Part shown: in pieces, positions 35,953-47,858 of the stretch
How positions within the stretch are numbered: position 1 is the stretch's first letter
Layout of the letters: every line of letters begins with the position of its first letter
Source: Pseudomonas tehranensis
GTDB taxonomy: Bacteria > Pseudomonadota > Gammaproteobacteria > Pseudomonadales > Pseudomonadaceae
Assembly: GCF_014268615.1 (NCBI RefSeq)
Contig: NZ_JABWQV010000002.1
Span: forward strand, 47,557-111,556
Direction of reading: 5' to 3'
DNA length: 64,000 bases
Position numbers and translations under genes: made by a program
Notes under the pieces: model-generated
What the model was told of the DNA's origin: nothing
Seen by the model: only the letters and a program-made list of their open reading frames with translations
The model's database searches: none

Positions 35953-37467
35953 ATGAAGCGCAAGAACATTCTTTTCATCATGGCCGATCAAATGGCCGCG
36001 CCAATGTTGCCGATCTACGGTCCTTCGCCGATCAAGCTGCCGAACCTGTCGCGCCTGGCCGAGCAGGGCGTGGTGTTCGACGCCGCGTATTGCAACAGCC
36101 CGCTCTGTGCACCGTCACGCTTTACCCTGGTGAGCGGCCAGTTGCCCAGCAAGATCGGCGCCTACGATAACGCGGCGGATTTTCCTGCGGACGTGCCGAC
36201 CTACGCCCACTATCTGCGGCGCCTGGGTTACCGCACGGCGCTGTCCGGCAAGATGCACTTTTGCGGGCCGGACCAGTTGCATGGCTATGAAGAACGCCTG
36301 ACCAGTGACATTTACCCGGCCGATTACGGCTGGGCTGTGAACTGGGACGAGCCCGACGTGCGGCCAAGCTGGTATCACAATATGTCTTCGGTGTTGCAAG
36401 CCGGGCCGTGCGTGCGCACCAACCAGTTGGATTTTGATGAAGAAGTGGTATTCAAGGCCCAGCAGTATCTGTTCGATCACATCCGGGAGGATGGCGACCA
36501 GCCGTTTTGCCTGACGGTGTCCATGACCCACCCACACGACCCGTACACCATTCCCAAGACCTTTTGGGATATGTATGACGACAAGGATATCCCGTTGCCG
36601 CAAACCCCGGGGCAAACGGAACTGGACCCGCATTCCCAGCGCCTGTTGAAAGTGTATGACCTGTGGGACAAGCCGCTGCCTGTGGATAAGATCCGTGATG
36701 CCCGCCGCGCGTACTTCGGTGCGTGCAGCTACATTGACAGCAACGTCGGCAAGTTACTGCAAACCCTGGAAGACACCGGATTGATGGACGACACGATCAT
36801 CGTGTTCTCCGGCGATCATGGAGACATGCTCGGTGAAAAAGGGCTCTGGTACAAAATGCACTGGTTCGAGATGGCCGCGCGTGTGCCCCTGTTGATCAGC
36901 GCACCGGGCCAATTCGCCAGCGGTCGGGTCGGGGCGGCGGTGTCCACTGCTGACTTGCTGCCGACCCTGGTGGAGTTGGCCGGTGGCACGTTGGAGCCCG
37001 GACTGCCACTGGATGGCCGCTCGCTGGTGCCCCATCTGCAGAGGCAGGGCGGTCATGACGAGGTTTTTGGTGAATACATGGCCGAAGGCACCATCAGTCC
37101 GTTGATGATGATCCGTCGTGGTCCATGGAAATTCATCTACAGCGAAGACGATCCGTGCCTGCTGTTCGATGTGCGCAATGACCCCAAAGAACTGGAGGAC
37201 CTCAGCCAATCGGCTGAGCATCAGTCCCTCTACGCCGACTTTCTCACCGAGGCGCGAGCCAAATGGGATATCCCGGTCATTCATCAACAGGTCCTCGCCA
37301 GTCAACGCCGCCGGCGTTTTGTCGCCCACGCGTTGACCCTGGGCAAACTCAAGAGCTGGGATCACCAGCCGCTGGTGGACGCCAGCCAGCAGTACATGCG
37401 TAACCACATCGACCTCGACGATCTGGAACGCAAGGCCCGTTATCCACAACCCTGCCAAAACCAATAA
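35953..37467 (+). CDS. betC: Choline sulfatase BetC
   Basis: A 504-residue type I sulfatase releasing choline and sulfate from choline-O-sulfate. The maturation motif CAPSR (formylglycine from C52), metal residues MADQ near the N-terminus and FSGDHGDMLGEKGLW (about 285-300) are intact. The C-terminal region RFVAHALTLGKLKSWDHQP is characteristic of BetC. The start is set at MKRKNILF; an ATG six codons earlier (35935) is possible. Sixteen bp separate it from choX. The released choline feeds glycine betaine synthesis. Confidence 0.93.
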   Translation: MKRKNILFIMADQMAAPMLPIYGPSPIKLPNLSRLAEQGVVFDAAYCNSPLCAPSRFTLVSGQLPSKIGAYDNAADFPADVPTYAHYLRRLGYRTALSGKMHFCGPDQLHGYEERLTSDIYPADYGWAVNWDEPDVRPSWYHNMSSVLQAGPCVRTNQLDFDEEVVFKAQQYLFDHIREDGDQPFCLTVSMTHPHDPYTIPKTFWDMYDDKDIPLPQTPGQTELDPHSQRLLKVYDLWDKPLPVDKIRDARRAYFGACSYIDSNVGKLLQTLEDTGLMDDTIIVFSGDHGDMLGEKGLWYKMHWFEMAARVPLLISAPGQFASGRVGAAVSTADLLPTLVELAGGTLEPGLPLDGRSLVPHLQRQGGHDEVFGEYMAEGTISPLMMIRRGPWKFIYSEDDPCLLFDVRNDPKELEDLSQSAEHQSLYADFLTEARAKWDIPVIHQQVLASQRRRRFVAHALTLGKLKSWDHQPLVDASQQYMRNHIDLDDLERKARYPQPCQNQ

Positions 37468-37500
37468 CGTAAGGGGAAGCACATGCAAAAGTTATCCACA
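37440..37500. other. Pair of perfect DnaA boxes at the betC-choX junction
   Basis: TTATCCACA occurs twice in the same orientation (37440-37448 and 37492-37500), one in the last codons of betC and one in the first codons of choX. Six more perfect boxes are scattered from 35081 to 50781. Confidence 0.5.
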
Positions 37501-38400
37501 GTACTGACCGCTGGGCTGTTGGCGCTTAGCAGTTCGGCGTGGGCCGAGCAAAGCTGCGAGACGGTGAAAATGGCCGACCCGGGCTGGAGTGACATCGCTG
37601 CGACCAATGCCATCACCGGCTTCCTTCTGGATGGCATGGGCTACAAGGCCAAGGTCGACACCCTCGCGGTGCCGATCACCTTCGGCGGCCTCAAGGACGG
37701 CCAGGTTGATGTGTTTCTGGGTAACTGGATGCCGGCGCAGCAAGGGTTCTACGACAAGTTCGTGGCCAATGGCGATGTCACCCAACTGGCGAAGAACCTG
37801 GACGGCACCGAATTCACCCTGGCGGTCCCGGACTATGTCTGGGACGCGGGTGTGCATAACTTTGCCGACCTGAACAAATTCGCCGACAAGTTCGACAAGA
37901 AGATCTACGGCATCGGTTCAGGTGCCCCGGCCAATCTGTCCCTGAAGGAAATCATCAAGACCAATGATTTCGGCATGGGCGAGTGGAAACTGGTGGAATC
38001 GAGCGAGCAGGCCATGCTCGCGGAAGTTGCCCGGGCCGTGAAGAAACAGAAGTTCGTGACCTTCCTTGGCTGGACGCCACACCCTATGAACGTGCAGCTG
38101 AAAATGCACTACCTCAAGGGCGGCGAGAAGTATTTCGGTGATACCGGCAGCGTTTATACCCTGACGCGCAAGGGTTATGCACAGGCCTGCCCGAACGTCG
38201 GCAAGCTGTTGACCAACCTGAGCTTCACCCAGGAAATGGAAAACAGCATCATGGCCGAGGTGGTGAACAACAAAGTCAGCAACGCCGACGCGGCCAAGGC
38301 CTGGATCAAAGCCAACCCGGCGGTGCTGGATAAATGGCTGGACGGCGTGAAGACCCTGGATGGCAAGGATGCGTTGGCGGCGGTGAAGGCCAAGCTCTGA
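37483..38400 (+). CDS. choX: Choline ABC transporter substrate-binding protein
   Basis: A 305-residue periplasmic protein of the OpuAC/ChoX class. Signal peptide ends at AWA (about residue 21). Aromatic ligand-box residues are seen in ADPGWSDIAATN, GNWMPAQQGFYD and FLGWTPHPMN, as for quaternary-ammonium binding. No permease or ATPase gene is adjacent, so it probably docks to a choline core transporter encoded elsewhere (in Pseudomonas several binding proteins share CbcWV). Coupled to betC. Confidence 0.9.
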   Translation: MQKLSTVLTAGLLALSSSAWAEQSCETVKMADPGWSDIAATNAITGFLLDGMGYKAKVDTLAVPITFGGLKDGQVDVFLGNWMPAQQGFYDKFVANGDVTQLAKNLDGTEFTLAVPDYVWDAGVHNFADLNKFADKFDKKIYGIGSGAPANLSLKEIIKTNDFGMGEWKLVESSEQAMLAEVARAVKKQKFVTFLGWTPHPMNVQLKMHYLKGGEKYFGDTGSVYTLTRKGYAQACPNVGKLLTNLSFTQEMENSIMAEVVNNKVSNADAAKAWIKANPAVLDKWLDGVKTLDGKDALAAVKAKL

Positions 38401-38443
38401 CAGCCCCGCTGCCTTGCGTGGGAGCACTGTCGCGAGGAAATCC

Positions 38444-38532
38444 ATGTGGGAGCAAGGCTTGCCCGCGATGAAGACGACTCGGTCCTTCAGAGACCGAGGT
38501 GCCTATTTCGCGAGCAAGCTTTGCTCCCACAT
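38444..38532. repeat. REPIN (type TGTGGGAGC/CTCGCGA), with an extra half unit upstream
   Basis: ATGTGGGAGCAAGGCTTGCC and its complement at the right end; a further truncated unit (GTGGGAGCACTGTCGCGAGG) is at 38418-38437. Confidence 0.85.
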
Positions 38533-38604
38533 AAATCCCCTCACCATAGGGAGAACGGTGCCTAGCCCTGATACTCTTGCGCCAAACCCAGTCTTTGAGG
38601 CCCC

Positions 38605-40173
38605 ATGGCATTTCCCACCCGCCATTCACTCTTTCCGTTCCTGAGCTGGCTGCCGCGGCAGACCCGCGCCAGTGTCGGCCGTGACCTGATCGTCGGTCTG
38701 AGCGGTGCGATTCTCGCGTTGCCACAGTCCATTGCCTACGCCCTGATCGCCGGATTACCGCCAGAGTACGGCTTGTATGCGGCGATTGTGCCGGTGCTGA
38801 TCGCCTGCCTGTGGGGATCGTCGTGGCACCTGATCTGCGGCCCTACTGCGGCGATTTCCATTGTCCTGTATGCCAGCGTCAGTCCCCTGGCCATGCCGGC
38901 CAGCCAGGACTACGTCACCTTGATCCTGTTGCTGACGGTGCTGGCGGGTGTTTTCCAGTGGCTGCTGGGGCTGTTGCGTTTCGGCGCGCTGGTGAATTTC
39001 GTCTCGCACTCGGTGGTATTGGGTTTCACCCTGGGGGCGGCGGTGGTGATCGCCCTGGGGCAATTGCCCAATCTGCTCGGTCTTGATCTGCCCAACGAAG
39101 CCACGGCGTTGAAGGGGCTGTTGATGTTGATCAGCCACATCGAGGCTGTGGATAAACCTTCGTTATTCCTGGGTCTGGGAACGCTGGTGCTGGGGGTGCT
39201 GCTCAAACGGCTGCTGCCGCGCTGGCCGAGCCTGTTGATAACTTTAATCATCAGCAGCCTGGTGGTCTGGCTCTGGCCAGGGATGTTCGGGCATGTCGCG
39301 TTGGTCAGCGCCTTTGCCGGGCGCCTGCCGCCGTTCTCTGCGCTGCCGCTGGACCTGGATCTGATTCTGCGCCTGCTGCCCGGCGCCGTGGCGGTGGGCA
39401 TGCTCGGGTTGGTGACCAGCCTGTCCATCGCCCGTTCGTTATCGGTACGCTCCGGGCAACTGCTGGATGCGAACCAGGAGGTCAGGGCGCAGGGGCTTTC
39501 CAATATCGTGGGAGGGTTCTTTTCCGGGTCCTTGTCAGCGGGTTCCTTTACCCGTTCCGGCCTCAGTTATGAGGCGGGCGCCTGTTCACCCCTGGCCGGG
39601 GTGTTCTCGGCGCTCTGGGTGGCCTTGTTTGCGGTAACCGGTGCGAAGCTGATTTCCCACATTCCGATACCGGCCATGGCCGGCAGCATTCTGCTGATTG
39701 CCTGGGGTCTGGTGGACTATCGCGGTGTCCGGTCGCTGTACCGCGTGAGCCGCGCCGAATTCGTGGTGATGAGCCTGACCTGCCTGGCCACGCTGCTGCT
39801 GGAGCTGCAAACCGCAATCTACGCCGGTGTGCTGGCGTCGCTGTTTTTCTACCTCAAGCGCACCTCGCAGCCGAGGGTGCAACATTCCCACGAGGGCGAA
39901 GCCGACATCCTGCGGGTGGGCGGCTCGATCTTTTTCGGTGCCAGCCACTACCTGCAAGTGCGCCTGCAACGGTTGCAGGCACAACGGGTGGTGATCGATG
40001 CGCAGCAGATCAACTTCATTGATTATTCCGGGGTGGAAATGCTCCACCAGGAAGCCCGGCGCCTGCGGGGCCAGGGGCGTAGCCTGACGTTGCGCAAGGC
40101 CAGGCCGCATGTGGTGGAGGAGTTGAAGAAGCTGGAGGGGCCGGAGCACTGCCCGATTCTTTTCGAGGACTGA
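38605..40173 (+). CDS. SulP-family anion transporter with STAS domain
   Basis: A 522-residue transporter with about 12-14 helices and a cytoplasmic STAS domain (about 425-520; VVIDAQQINFIDYSGVEMLHQEAR). The N-terminal LSGAILALPQSIAYALIAGLPPEYGLYAAIVP is the SulP signature. Substrates in the family are sulfate or bicarbonate. Its place beside betC suggests handling of sulfate, or perhaps the sulfate ester, but it is separated by a REPIN and may be independent. Confidence 0.88.
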   Translation: MAFPTRHSLFPFLSWLPRQTRASVGRDLIVGLSGAILALPQSIAYALIAGLPPEYGLYAAIVPVLIACLWGSSWHLICGPTAAISIVLYASVSPLAMPASQDYVTLILLLTVLAGVFQWLLGLLRFGALVNFVSHSVVLGFTLGAAVVIALGQLPNLLGLDLPNEATALKGLLMLISHIEAVDKPSLFLGLGTLVLGVLLKRLLPRWPSLLITLIISSLVVWLWPGMFGHVALVSAFAGRLPPFSALPLDLDLILRLLPGAVAVGMLGLVTSLSIARSLSVRSGQLLDANQEVRAQGLSNIVGGFFSGSLSAGSFTRSGLSYEAGACSPLAGVFSALWVALFAVTGAKLISHIPIPAMAGSILLIAWGLVDYRGVRSLYRVSRAEFVVMSLTCLATLLLELQTAIYAGVLASLFFYLKRTSQPRVQHSHEGEADILRVGGSIFFGASHYLQVRLQRLQAQRVVIDAQQINFIDYSGVEMLHQEARRLRGQGRSLTLRKARPHVVEELKKLEGPEHCPILFED

Positions 40174-40209
40174 AAAGCTTCAGATGAATGCAATTTGTGG
40201 CGAGGGTTT

Positions 40210-40298
40210 ATGTGGGAGCAAAGCTTGCTCGCGATGCAGGCACCACGGCTTTTCCAGAGACCGCGCCGAATTCATCGCGAGCAAGCTTTGCTCCCACA
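40210..40298. repeat. REPIN (type TGTGGGAGC/CTCGCGA)
   Basis: ATGTGGGAGCAAAGCTTGCT and complement around a 45-bp spacer, between the convergent sulP and aroE genes. Confidence 0.88.
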
Positions 40299-40303
40299 AC
40301 CGC

Positions 40304-41125
40304 TTAAAGTGCGAGCTGGCGGCGCAGCTCGGCCAGTACCGGCGCGGTGTCCGGGCGTACCCCGCGCCACAGGTAGAACGCTTCGCCCGCCTGCTCGGCC
40401 AGCATGCCCAAGCCATCCATCGCCACCGCCGCACCCTGTTCGCTGGCCCAACGGCAGAATGACGTCGGCTCCTTGCCATACATCATGTCGTAGCAGAACG
40501 TCATGCCGGGTTCGATCAAGCTTGCGGCGATCGGCGGCACATCCCCGGATAGGCTTGCCGAAGTGGCGTTGATAATCAGGTCCACCGGCTCTTGCAGCCA
40601 GTCGAAACCGCTGGCCGAGACCGGGCCCAGGTCCGCGAACAACTCGGCCAGCAATTCAGCTTTTTCCACCGTGCGGTTGGCGATGATCACCGAGGCCGGC
40701 GCTTCGGCCAGCAGTGGTTCCAAGGCGCCGCGCACGGCACCGCCGGCGCCCAGCAAGAGGATGCGTTTGCCTTTGAGGTTCAAACCGGCGTTGACGGTCA
40801 GGTCCCGTACCAGCCCGGCACCGTCGGTGTTGTCACCCAACAGGCGGCCGTCGGCCAGCTTGCTCAGCGTGTTCACCGCCCCGGCCCGCTGGGCTCGCTC
40901 GGTCAGGCTGTCGGCCAAGCGAAAGGCGTCTTCCTTGAACGGCACGGTGACATTCGCCCCACGACCCTCGCGGAAGAATTCCCGCGCGCAGCCGGCGAAA
41001 TCGTCCAAGGGCGCGAGCAGCGTGCTGTAGTCCAGCGCTTGCCCGGTCTGCTCGGCGAAGAGACGGTGGATCAGCGGCGATTTGCTGTGGCCGATCGGGT
41101 TGCCCATTACAACGTAGCGATCCAT
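40304..41125 (-). CDS. aroE: Shikimate dehydrogenase AroE
   Basis: A 273-residue NADPH enzyme reducing 3-dehydroshikimate in aromatic amino acid synthesis. Substrate motif [10 protein letters not shown] (8-17), catalytic lysine in NVTVPFKE, catalytic Asp in GDNTDG, and nucleotide loop [10 protein letters not shown] are all present, with NADP-selecting NRT. Twelve bp downstream of hemF, a conserved pseudomonad pair. Confidence 0.95.
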   Translation of the reverse strand: MDRYVVMGNPIGHSKSPLIHRLFAEQTGQALDYSTLLAPLDDFAGCAREFFREGRGANVTVPFKEDAFRLADSLTERAQRAGAVNTLSKLADGRLLGDNTDGAGLVRDLTVNAGLNLKGKRILLLGAGGAVRGALEPLLAEAPASVIIANRTVEKAELLAELFADLGPVSASGFDWLQEPVDLIINATSASLSGDVPPIAASLIEPGMTFCYDMMYGKEPTSFCRWASEQGAAVAMDGLGMLAEQAGEAFYLWRGVRPDTAPVLAELRRQLAL

Positions 41126-41137
41126 GGAGTTCTCCGT

Positions 41138-43193
<2,056 letters not shown>

Positions 43194-43216
43194 ATGACAG
43201 GGTGTTTCTGATGGCC

Positions 43217-43330
43217 TCATCGCGGGCAAGCCTTGCTCCCACAGAGTAAAACCTGTGAGAGCAGGCCCTACTCCCACCTGTGAGAGCAAGCCCCGCTCCC
43301 ACCTGTGGGAGCAAGGCTTGCCCGCGATGA
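43217..43330. repeat. Compound REP array (four or more units)
   Basis: Outer units form an inverted pair (TCATCGCGGGCAAGCCTTGC at left, its near-complement at right). Between them are two partial units (CTGTGAGAGCAGGCCC and CTGTGAGAGCAAGCCC), each followed by CTCCCACCTGTG, giving a small tandem series with a 30-bp period. Confidence 0.8.
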
Positions 43331-43344
43331 ACGATGACGCGGTA

Positions 43345-43902
43345 TCAGTCCGGCCGCACCACTTTCCCGGTCGCCAGATCACGAATCACACTGGGGTTCT
43401 TGCGCCCACCCAGGTTGCCACCCAGCACCAGGTCGATCTGCCCGCGGAAATACTGCTCGACGCGAATCCGCGTGCGCGCCGCCGGGCGGCCCTGAGGGTT
43501 GGCCGAGGTGGACACCAACGGCCCCACCAGTGAGCACAAGTCCCGCACGGTGGGATGATCGCTGACCCGCAGCGCAACCGTGTCGTGCACACCGGTAATC
43601 CATTCCGGCAGCAGATTCTGGTGCGGCACCAGCCAGGTGTTGGGCCCCGGCCAAGTGCTGGCCATACGGTCCATCCAGGTTTCGGGGAAATCTTCGAACA
43701 GAAAGTCGAACTGGTGGATATTGTCAGCCACCAGGATCAAACCCTTGTCGGGCAGCCGCGATTTGATCGCCAGCAAGCGTTCCACCGCGTCTTCGTTCCA
43801 CGGGTCGCAGCCCAGGCCCCAGACCGCTTCGGTTGGATAGGCAATCACCGCCCCGGCGCGAATTTCTCGCGCGGCTTGTTGCACACGCCAACTGTTGACC
43901 AT
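43345..43902 (-). CDS. tsaC: Threonylcarbamoyl-AMP synthase TsaC (YrdC/RimN)
   Basis: A 185-residue YrdC-fold enzyme that makes threonylcarbamoyl-AMP for the t6A37 modification of ANN-decoding tRNAs. Motifs: [32 protein letters not shown] (KxR), [10 protein letters not shown] and [12 protein letters not shown]. Start at MVNSWRVQ; the upstream seven codons belong to the leader. It follows dprA in the same direction. Confidence 0.94.
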   Translation of the reverse strand: MVNSWRVQQAAREIRAGAVIAYPTEAVWGLGCDPWNEDAVERLLAIKSRLPDKGLILVADNIHQFDFLFEDFPETWMDRMASTWPGPNTWLVPHQNLLPEWITGVHDTVALRVSDHPTVRDLCSLVGPLVSTSANPQGRPAARTRIRVEQYFRGQIDLVLGGNLGGRKNPSVIRDLATGKVVRPD

Positions 43903-43962
43903 GAAAGACTCTCCACAACGCAAATAAGGCTGTGCGCAGTTTACCGATCTTCCTCATAAAAC

Positions 43963-45057
43963 CTAGCGCGCAAACCAGCGCCCATTGTCACAGACCGCCC
44001 GTCCCTCCATTTCCAGCTCAGTCAGCGCCGCCAGTACTTTGGGCAAGCTCCAGCCGCTGGCAGCGGCCAGCGCTTCGCTGCCAAGCGGAGCGGCATGGAG
44101 CAAACGCAACAACGGATGGGTGACGGGCGCCGGTTCCATGGACAACGGCAACTGCTGCCAACCCCGCAATGCTTCGAGAATGTGCTCCACGGTTTCCACC
44201 AGCGCCGCGCCGTCGCGGATCAACTGATGACAGCCCTTCGCGCCGGGGTGATGGATCGACCCCGGAATGGCGTACACCTCGCGGCCCTGTTCGGCCGCCA
44301 AGCGTGCGGTGATCAGCGAACCGCTGGCGACACTGGCCTCCACCACCAGCACGCCGAGGGACAAACCGCTGATGATCCGGTTGCGGCGCGGAAAGTTGCT
44401 GGCGTGGGGCGGCGCGTCCAGCGGGAACTCCGACAGCACCGTGCTGCCTTGGGCGATCATCGCGTCCGCCAGCCGACGATTGCGCTGTGGATAAAAATTT
44501 TCCAGCCCGGTGCCCAGCACGCCAATTGTTTGCCCACCCACATCCAGCGCCGCCTGATGGGCCGCCGCGTCGATGCCCAGGGCCAGGCCGCTGGTGATGA
44601 CAAAACCGGCCCCGGCCAGGCTTCGGGAAAACGCCGCGGCGGTGTCCATGCCCGGACGCGATGCCCGGCGGCTGCCGACCATCGCCAACTGTGGTTTTTC
44701 CAGAATGGTCGCGTTGCCGGCGACGAACAACAGCGGTGGCGCATCGCTGATCTGCGCCAGCAGCGCGGGGTAGTCGGGCTGGTCCCACATCAGTAAATGC
44801 TGGGCCGGAGCCTCAAGCCAAGCCATTGCGTGGGCGGCGCCGTCACGCACATCCGGGTTGCGCCGGGCCTCGGCACATGCCGCCGGCAACCTCAGCGCTC
44901 GCCAGGCGCTGGCCGGTGCGCTGATGGCTTTGGAGGCCGAGCCAAAGGCCTCAATCAGGGTCATGAAACGTTTGGGCCCCAGTTCCGGCAAGCGGTGCAG
45001 GCGCAGGCGGGCCTCCAGTTCCGCAGGGGAAACCGAAGCAGATTCAGGCAATGACAT
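43963..45057 (-). CDS. dprA: DNA-processing protein DprA (Smf)
   Basis: A 364-residue DprA: N-terminal helical region with helix-hairpin-helix character (LHRLPELGPKRFMTLIEAFG), the Rossmann core (MVGSRRASRPGMDTA, SGLALGIDAAAHQAAL, GVLGTGLENFYPQRN, FPRRNRIISGLS, ASVASGSLITARLA, PGSIHHPGAKGCHQLIRDGA) and a C-terminal winged-helix DML1-like domain (about 295-364). It loads RecA on incoming single-stranded DNA in transformation. Located between the LysM gene and tsaC. Confidence 0.94.
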   Translation of the reverse strand: MSLPESASVSPAELEARLRLHRLPELGPKRFMTLIEAFGSASKAISAPASAWRALRLPAACAEARRNPDVRDGAAHAMAWLEAPAQHLLMWDQPDYPALLAQISDAPPLLFVAGNATILEKPQLAMVGSRRASRPGMDTAAAFSRSLAGAGFVITSGLALGIDAAAHQAALDVGGQTIGVLGTGLENFYPQRNRRLADAMIAQGSTVLSEFPLDAPPHASNFPRRNRIISGLSLGVLVVEASVASGSLITARLAAEQGREVYAIPGSIHHPGAKGCHQLIRDGAALVETVEHILEALRGWQQLPLSMEPAPVTHPLLRLLHAAPLGSEALAAASGWSLPKVLAALTELEMEGRAVCDNGRWFAR

Positions 45058-45136
45058 GGATCATCCTTGATCGTTACAAGCCCCGTCGAAACGGGAACAA
45101 GCTGTGGATAACTCTGTTGGTAACTTGTGAGAGCCG

Positions 45137-46162
45137 TTATGGGTTGCGCACCTTGTCGAGGATCGCCAACGAGCGTGAGGCGTATAACACCAGGCCATAG
45201 CTGAGCTTGTCGTAGGTGCGAAAAACCATCAGCAGGCCGGCACGTTCATCCGGGATTTTCACCTGCTCGCCGGTGATGCGGTCGCGTACGGTCTCGCCGG
45301 TCTTCATCACCGCCAGCACATTGCCCTCGGCCAGCCCGTCGCGCCGACCCTTGTTCAGGGTGACCACATCCAGGGCGCCGATCTGGGTGACGCCGCGGGG
45401 GACATCGAGGATCAGCCCGTTGATGTCCGATGTCGGTGCGCTGGGCATGAACGTCGAGTTGATCGAGCGTTCTTCGCCACTGAACAGGCGATCACCCAGG
45501 CGTACCTCCTGGGTGGTGCGTTGCAAGGCAAGCGTGGTGACATCACCCTCGGTGGCAACGACTTCACCGCTGCCGATGTCATCAGCATTAATGCCCAGGA
45601 ACTCCTTGGTTTCGGGATCGGTGTAGACCTTGCCCTGCCGGAAGATGCCATACGCCGACTGGTTCGCGTCGAATGAGCCGCGGGCAAAGATCCGGTCGCC
45701 TGTGCCGCTGAGCACCCGTTCGGCATCGCCGGCGACGATATAGGGCGCCTTGTCGAAATCTTCGGCCGCGTCGACGATGCGATTGCTCAGCAAAAAACTG
45801 TTAATAGCCTGCAGCGGGATGCTCGGGATCGCGTCGGCCACCGGCGAGCTGCGAATGCGCGGCGACAGCTTGATGGTGCCCCGAGAAGCGCCGCGATTGA
45901 GGGTCAGCCGTGGTTGGCCATTGACGTAGACCAGCGACAGGGTGTCGCCGGGATAAATCAGGTTGGGGTTCTCGATCTGTGGGTTGGCTTGCCAGAGTTC
46001 GGGCCATTTCCACGGTTCACGCAAGTATTTGCCGGAGATGTCCCACAGCGTGTCCCCTGTCACCACCGTGTATTGCTGGGGAAAACCTTCCCGAAGTTGC
46101 ACTTGCCCGTGCGCGATACCGGCCGAGGCCAGAAGCAGCAGGGCGAGTAGTGATTTCCTCAT
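45137..46162 (-). CDS. LysM peptidoglycan-binding domain protein
   Basis: A 341-residue exported protein: signal peptide (ending AHG, about residue 19), then one LysM domain near the N-terminus (YTVVTGDTLWDISGKYLREPWKWPELWQANPQIENPNLIYPGD, about 31-73), then a 250-residue domain of unknown function conserved in the def-dprA cluster. Probably attached to peptidoglycan. Divergent from def and upstream of dprA. Confidence 0.9.
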   Translation of the reverse strand: MRKSLLALLLLASAGIAHGQVQLREGFPQQYTVVTGDTLWDISGKYLREPWKWPELWQANPQIENPNLIYPGDTLSLVYVNGQPRLTLNRGASRGTIKLSPRIRSSPVADAIPSIPLQAINSFLLSNRIVDAAEDFDKAPYIVAGDAERVLSGTGDRIFARGSFDANQSAYGIFRQGKVYTDPETKEFLGINADDIGSGEVVATEGDVTTLALQRTTQEVRLGDRLFSGEERSINSTFMPSAPTSDINGLILDVPRGVTQIGALDVVTLNKGRRDGLAEGNVLAVMKTGETVRDRITGEQVKIPDERAGLLMVFRTYDKLSYGLVLYASRSLAILDKVRNP

Positions 46163-46320
46163 GCGGTGAATCCCTTTATTATGTGCGTTCGCGTAAAACG
46201 CCAGAGCCCCCGTGGCTCGCTCCGTGATTTGAGGAGCAACGTTTTACAACGGTAGCCTGCATCCCAAGACACGCCAGGCCAGCCACCCGACTTTACCTCA
46301 CACGTGCATTTATCAAGCTT

Positions 46321-46827
46321 ATGGCCATTTTGAACATTCTCGAATTTCCGGACCCGCGCCTGCGCACGATCGCCAAACCGGTGGCCGTAGTGGACGACGA
46401 AGTGCGTCAGTTGGTCGATGACATGTTTGAAACAATGTATGAGGCGCCAGGCATCGGCCTCGCCGCGACCCAGGTCAACGTGCACAAGCGTATCGTCGTA
46501 ATGGACCTTTCCGAAGACCGCAGCGAGCCCCGGGTGTTCATCAACCCCGAGTTCGAAACCCTGACCGACGAGATGGACCAATACCAGGAAGGCTGTCTTT
46601 CGGTGCCGGGCTTCTATGAAAACGTCGACCGTCCGCAAAAGGTCAGGATCAAAGCCCTGGACCGCGACGGCCAGCCTTATGAACTGGTTGCCGAAGGTTT
46701 GCTGGCGGTGTGCATCCAGCACGAATGCGACCACCTCAACGGCAAGCTGTTCGTGGATTACCTGTCTACCCTCAAGCGTGACCGGATCAAGAAGAAACTG
46801 GAAAAGCTTCATCGCCAGAATGCTTGA
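46321..46827 (+). CDS. def: Peptide deformylase
   Basis: A 168-residue iron-dependent deformylase that removes formyl groups from nascent proteins. The three family motifs are intact: GIGLAATQ (about 45-52), EGCLSVP and QHECDHLNG with the metal histidines. It leads the conserved run def-fmt-rsmB-trkA, but a terminator-like hairpin stands between it and fmt. Confidence 0.96.
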   Translation: MAILNILEFPDPRLRTIAKPVAVVDDEVRQLVDDMFETMYEAPGIGLAATQVNVHKRIVVMDLSEDRSEPRVFINPEFETLTDEMDQYQEGCLSVPGFYENVDRPQKVRIKALDRDGQPYELVAEGLLAVCIQHECDHLNGKLFVDYLSTLKRDRIKKKLEKLHRQNA

Positions 46828-46838
46828 TGCCCCCCTTC

Positions 46839-46865
46839 AAAGGCTTGCCGCGGCAAGCCTTTTTC
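46839..46865 (+). terminator. Terminator-like hairpin between def and fmt
   Basis: AAAGGCTTGCC and GGCAAGCCTTT form an 11-bp stem with a two-base centre followed by T residues. It may uncouple def from fmt, or act as a partial attenuator. Confidence 0.75.
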
Positions 46866-46898
46866 TTTTTGCGACTGCTTTGTAACTGAGAGCTTCCC

Positions 46899-47858
46899 AT
46901 GACTGAGCCACTGCGCATCGTCTTTGCCGGCACTCCCGAGTTTGCCGCCGAACACCTCAAGGCCCTGCTGGCCAGCCCCCACGAAATCATCGCGGTCTAC
47001 ACCCAGCCGGATCGGCCGGCCGGCCGCGGGCAAAAACTGATGCCCAGCCCGGTCAAGCAACTGGCCCTGGAAAATCACATCCAGGTATTGCAGCCGCCGA
47101 CCCTGCGGGACGCTCAGGCCCAGGCCGAATTGGCCGCCCTCAAGCCCGACTTGATGGTGGTGGTCGCCTACGGCCTGATCCTGCCCCAAGTGGTGCTGGA
47201 TATTCCGCGTCTGGGGTGCATCAACAGCCACGCCTCGCTGCTGCCACGCTGGCGCGGTGCGGCGCCGATCCAGCGCGCCGTGGAAGCCGGCGACGCCGAG
47301 AGCGGTGTAACGGTGATGCGCATGGAAGCCGGCCTGGACACTGGGCCGATGCTGCTCAAGGTCAGCACGCCCATCAGCGCCGAAGACACCGGCGGCACTT
47401 TGCACGACCGCCTCGCGCTCATCGGCCCGCCCGCCGTGGTCCAGGCCATTGCCGGCCTGGCCGCCGGTACGCTGGAAGGCGAAGTGCAGGATGACAGCCT
47501 TGCCACCTACGCACACAAATTGAACAAGGACGAAGCCCGCATCGACTGGAGCCGCCCGGCCGTCGAGCTGGAGCGCCTGGTCCGTGCTTTCAACCCGTGG
47601 CCGATTTGCCACAGCACGTTGAACGGCGAGGCGCTGAAAGTGCTGGCCGCCAGCCATGCCGAAGGGCAGGGCGCTCCGGGTGAAATCCTCGGCGCCAGCA
47701 AGGACGGTCTCGTCGTCGCCTGCGGTGAGCAAGCGTTGTGCCTGACACGTCTGCAATTGCCCGGCGGCAAGGCGCTGAACTTCAGCGATTTGTACAACAG
47801 CCGTCGTGAGAAATTTGCCGTCGGCACTCATTTGGGCCAAGCGGCGGACGCTTCATGA
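46899..47858 (+). CDS. fmt: Methionyl-tRNA formyltransferase
   Basis: A 319-residue enzyme that formylates initiator Met-tRNA. N-terminal formyltransferase fold with [39 protein letters not shown] (catalytic Asn-His) and GLDTGPML; C-terminal OB-like domain from about residue 205. Its stop overlaps the rsmB start (ATGA). Confidence 0.96.
   Translation: MTEPLRIVFAGTPEFAAEHLKALLASPHEIIAVYTQPDRPAGRGQKLMPSPVKQLALENHIQVLQPPTLRDAQAQAELAALKPDLMVVVAYGLILPQVVLDIPRLGCINSHASLLPRWRGAAPIQRAVEAGDAESGVTVMRMEAGLDTGPMLLKVSTPISAEDTGGTLHDRLALIGPPAVVQAIAGLAAGTLEGEVQDDSLATYAHKLNKDEARIDWSRPAVELERLVRAFNPWPICHSTLNGEALKVLAASHAEGQGAPGEILGASKDGLVVACGEQALCLTRLQLPGGKALNFSDLYNSRREKFAVGTHLGQAADAS

Noticed and set aside
43217..43330. 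Short regularly spaced repeats suggesting a CRISPR array
   Set aside because: Units are palindromic REP tips of unequal length with 30-bp period, spacers are not unique, and no cas genes are near.
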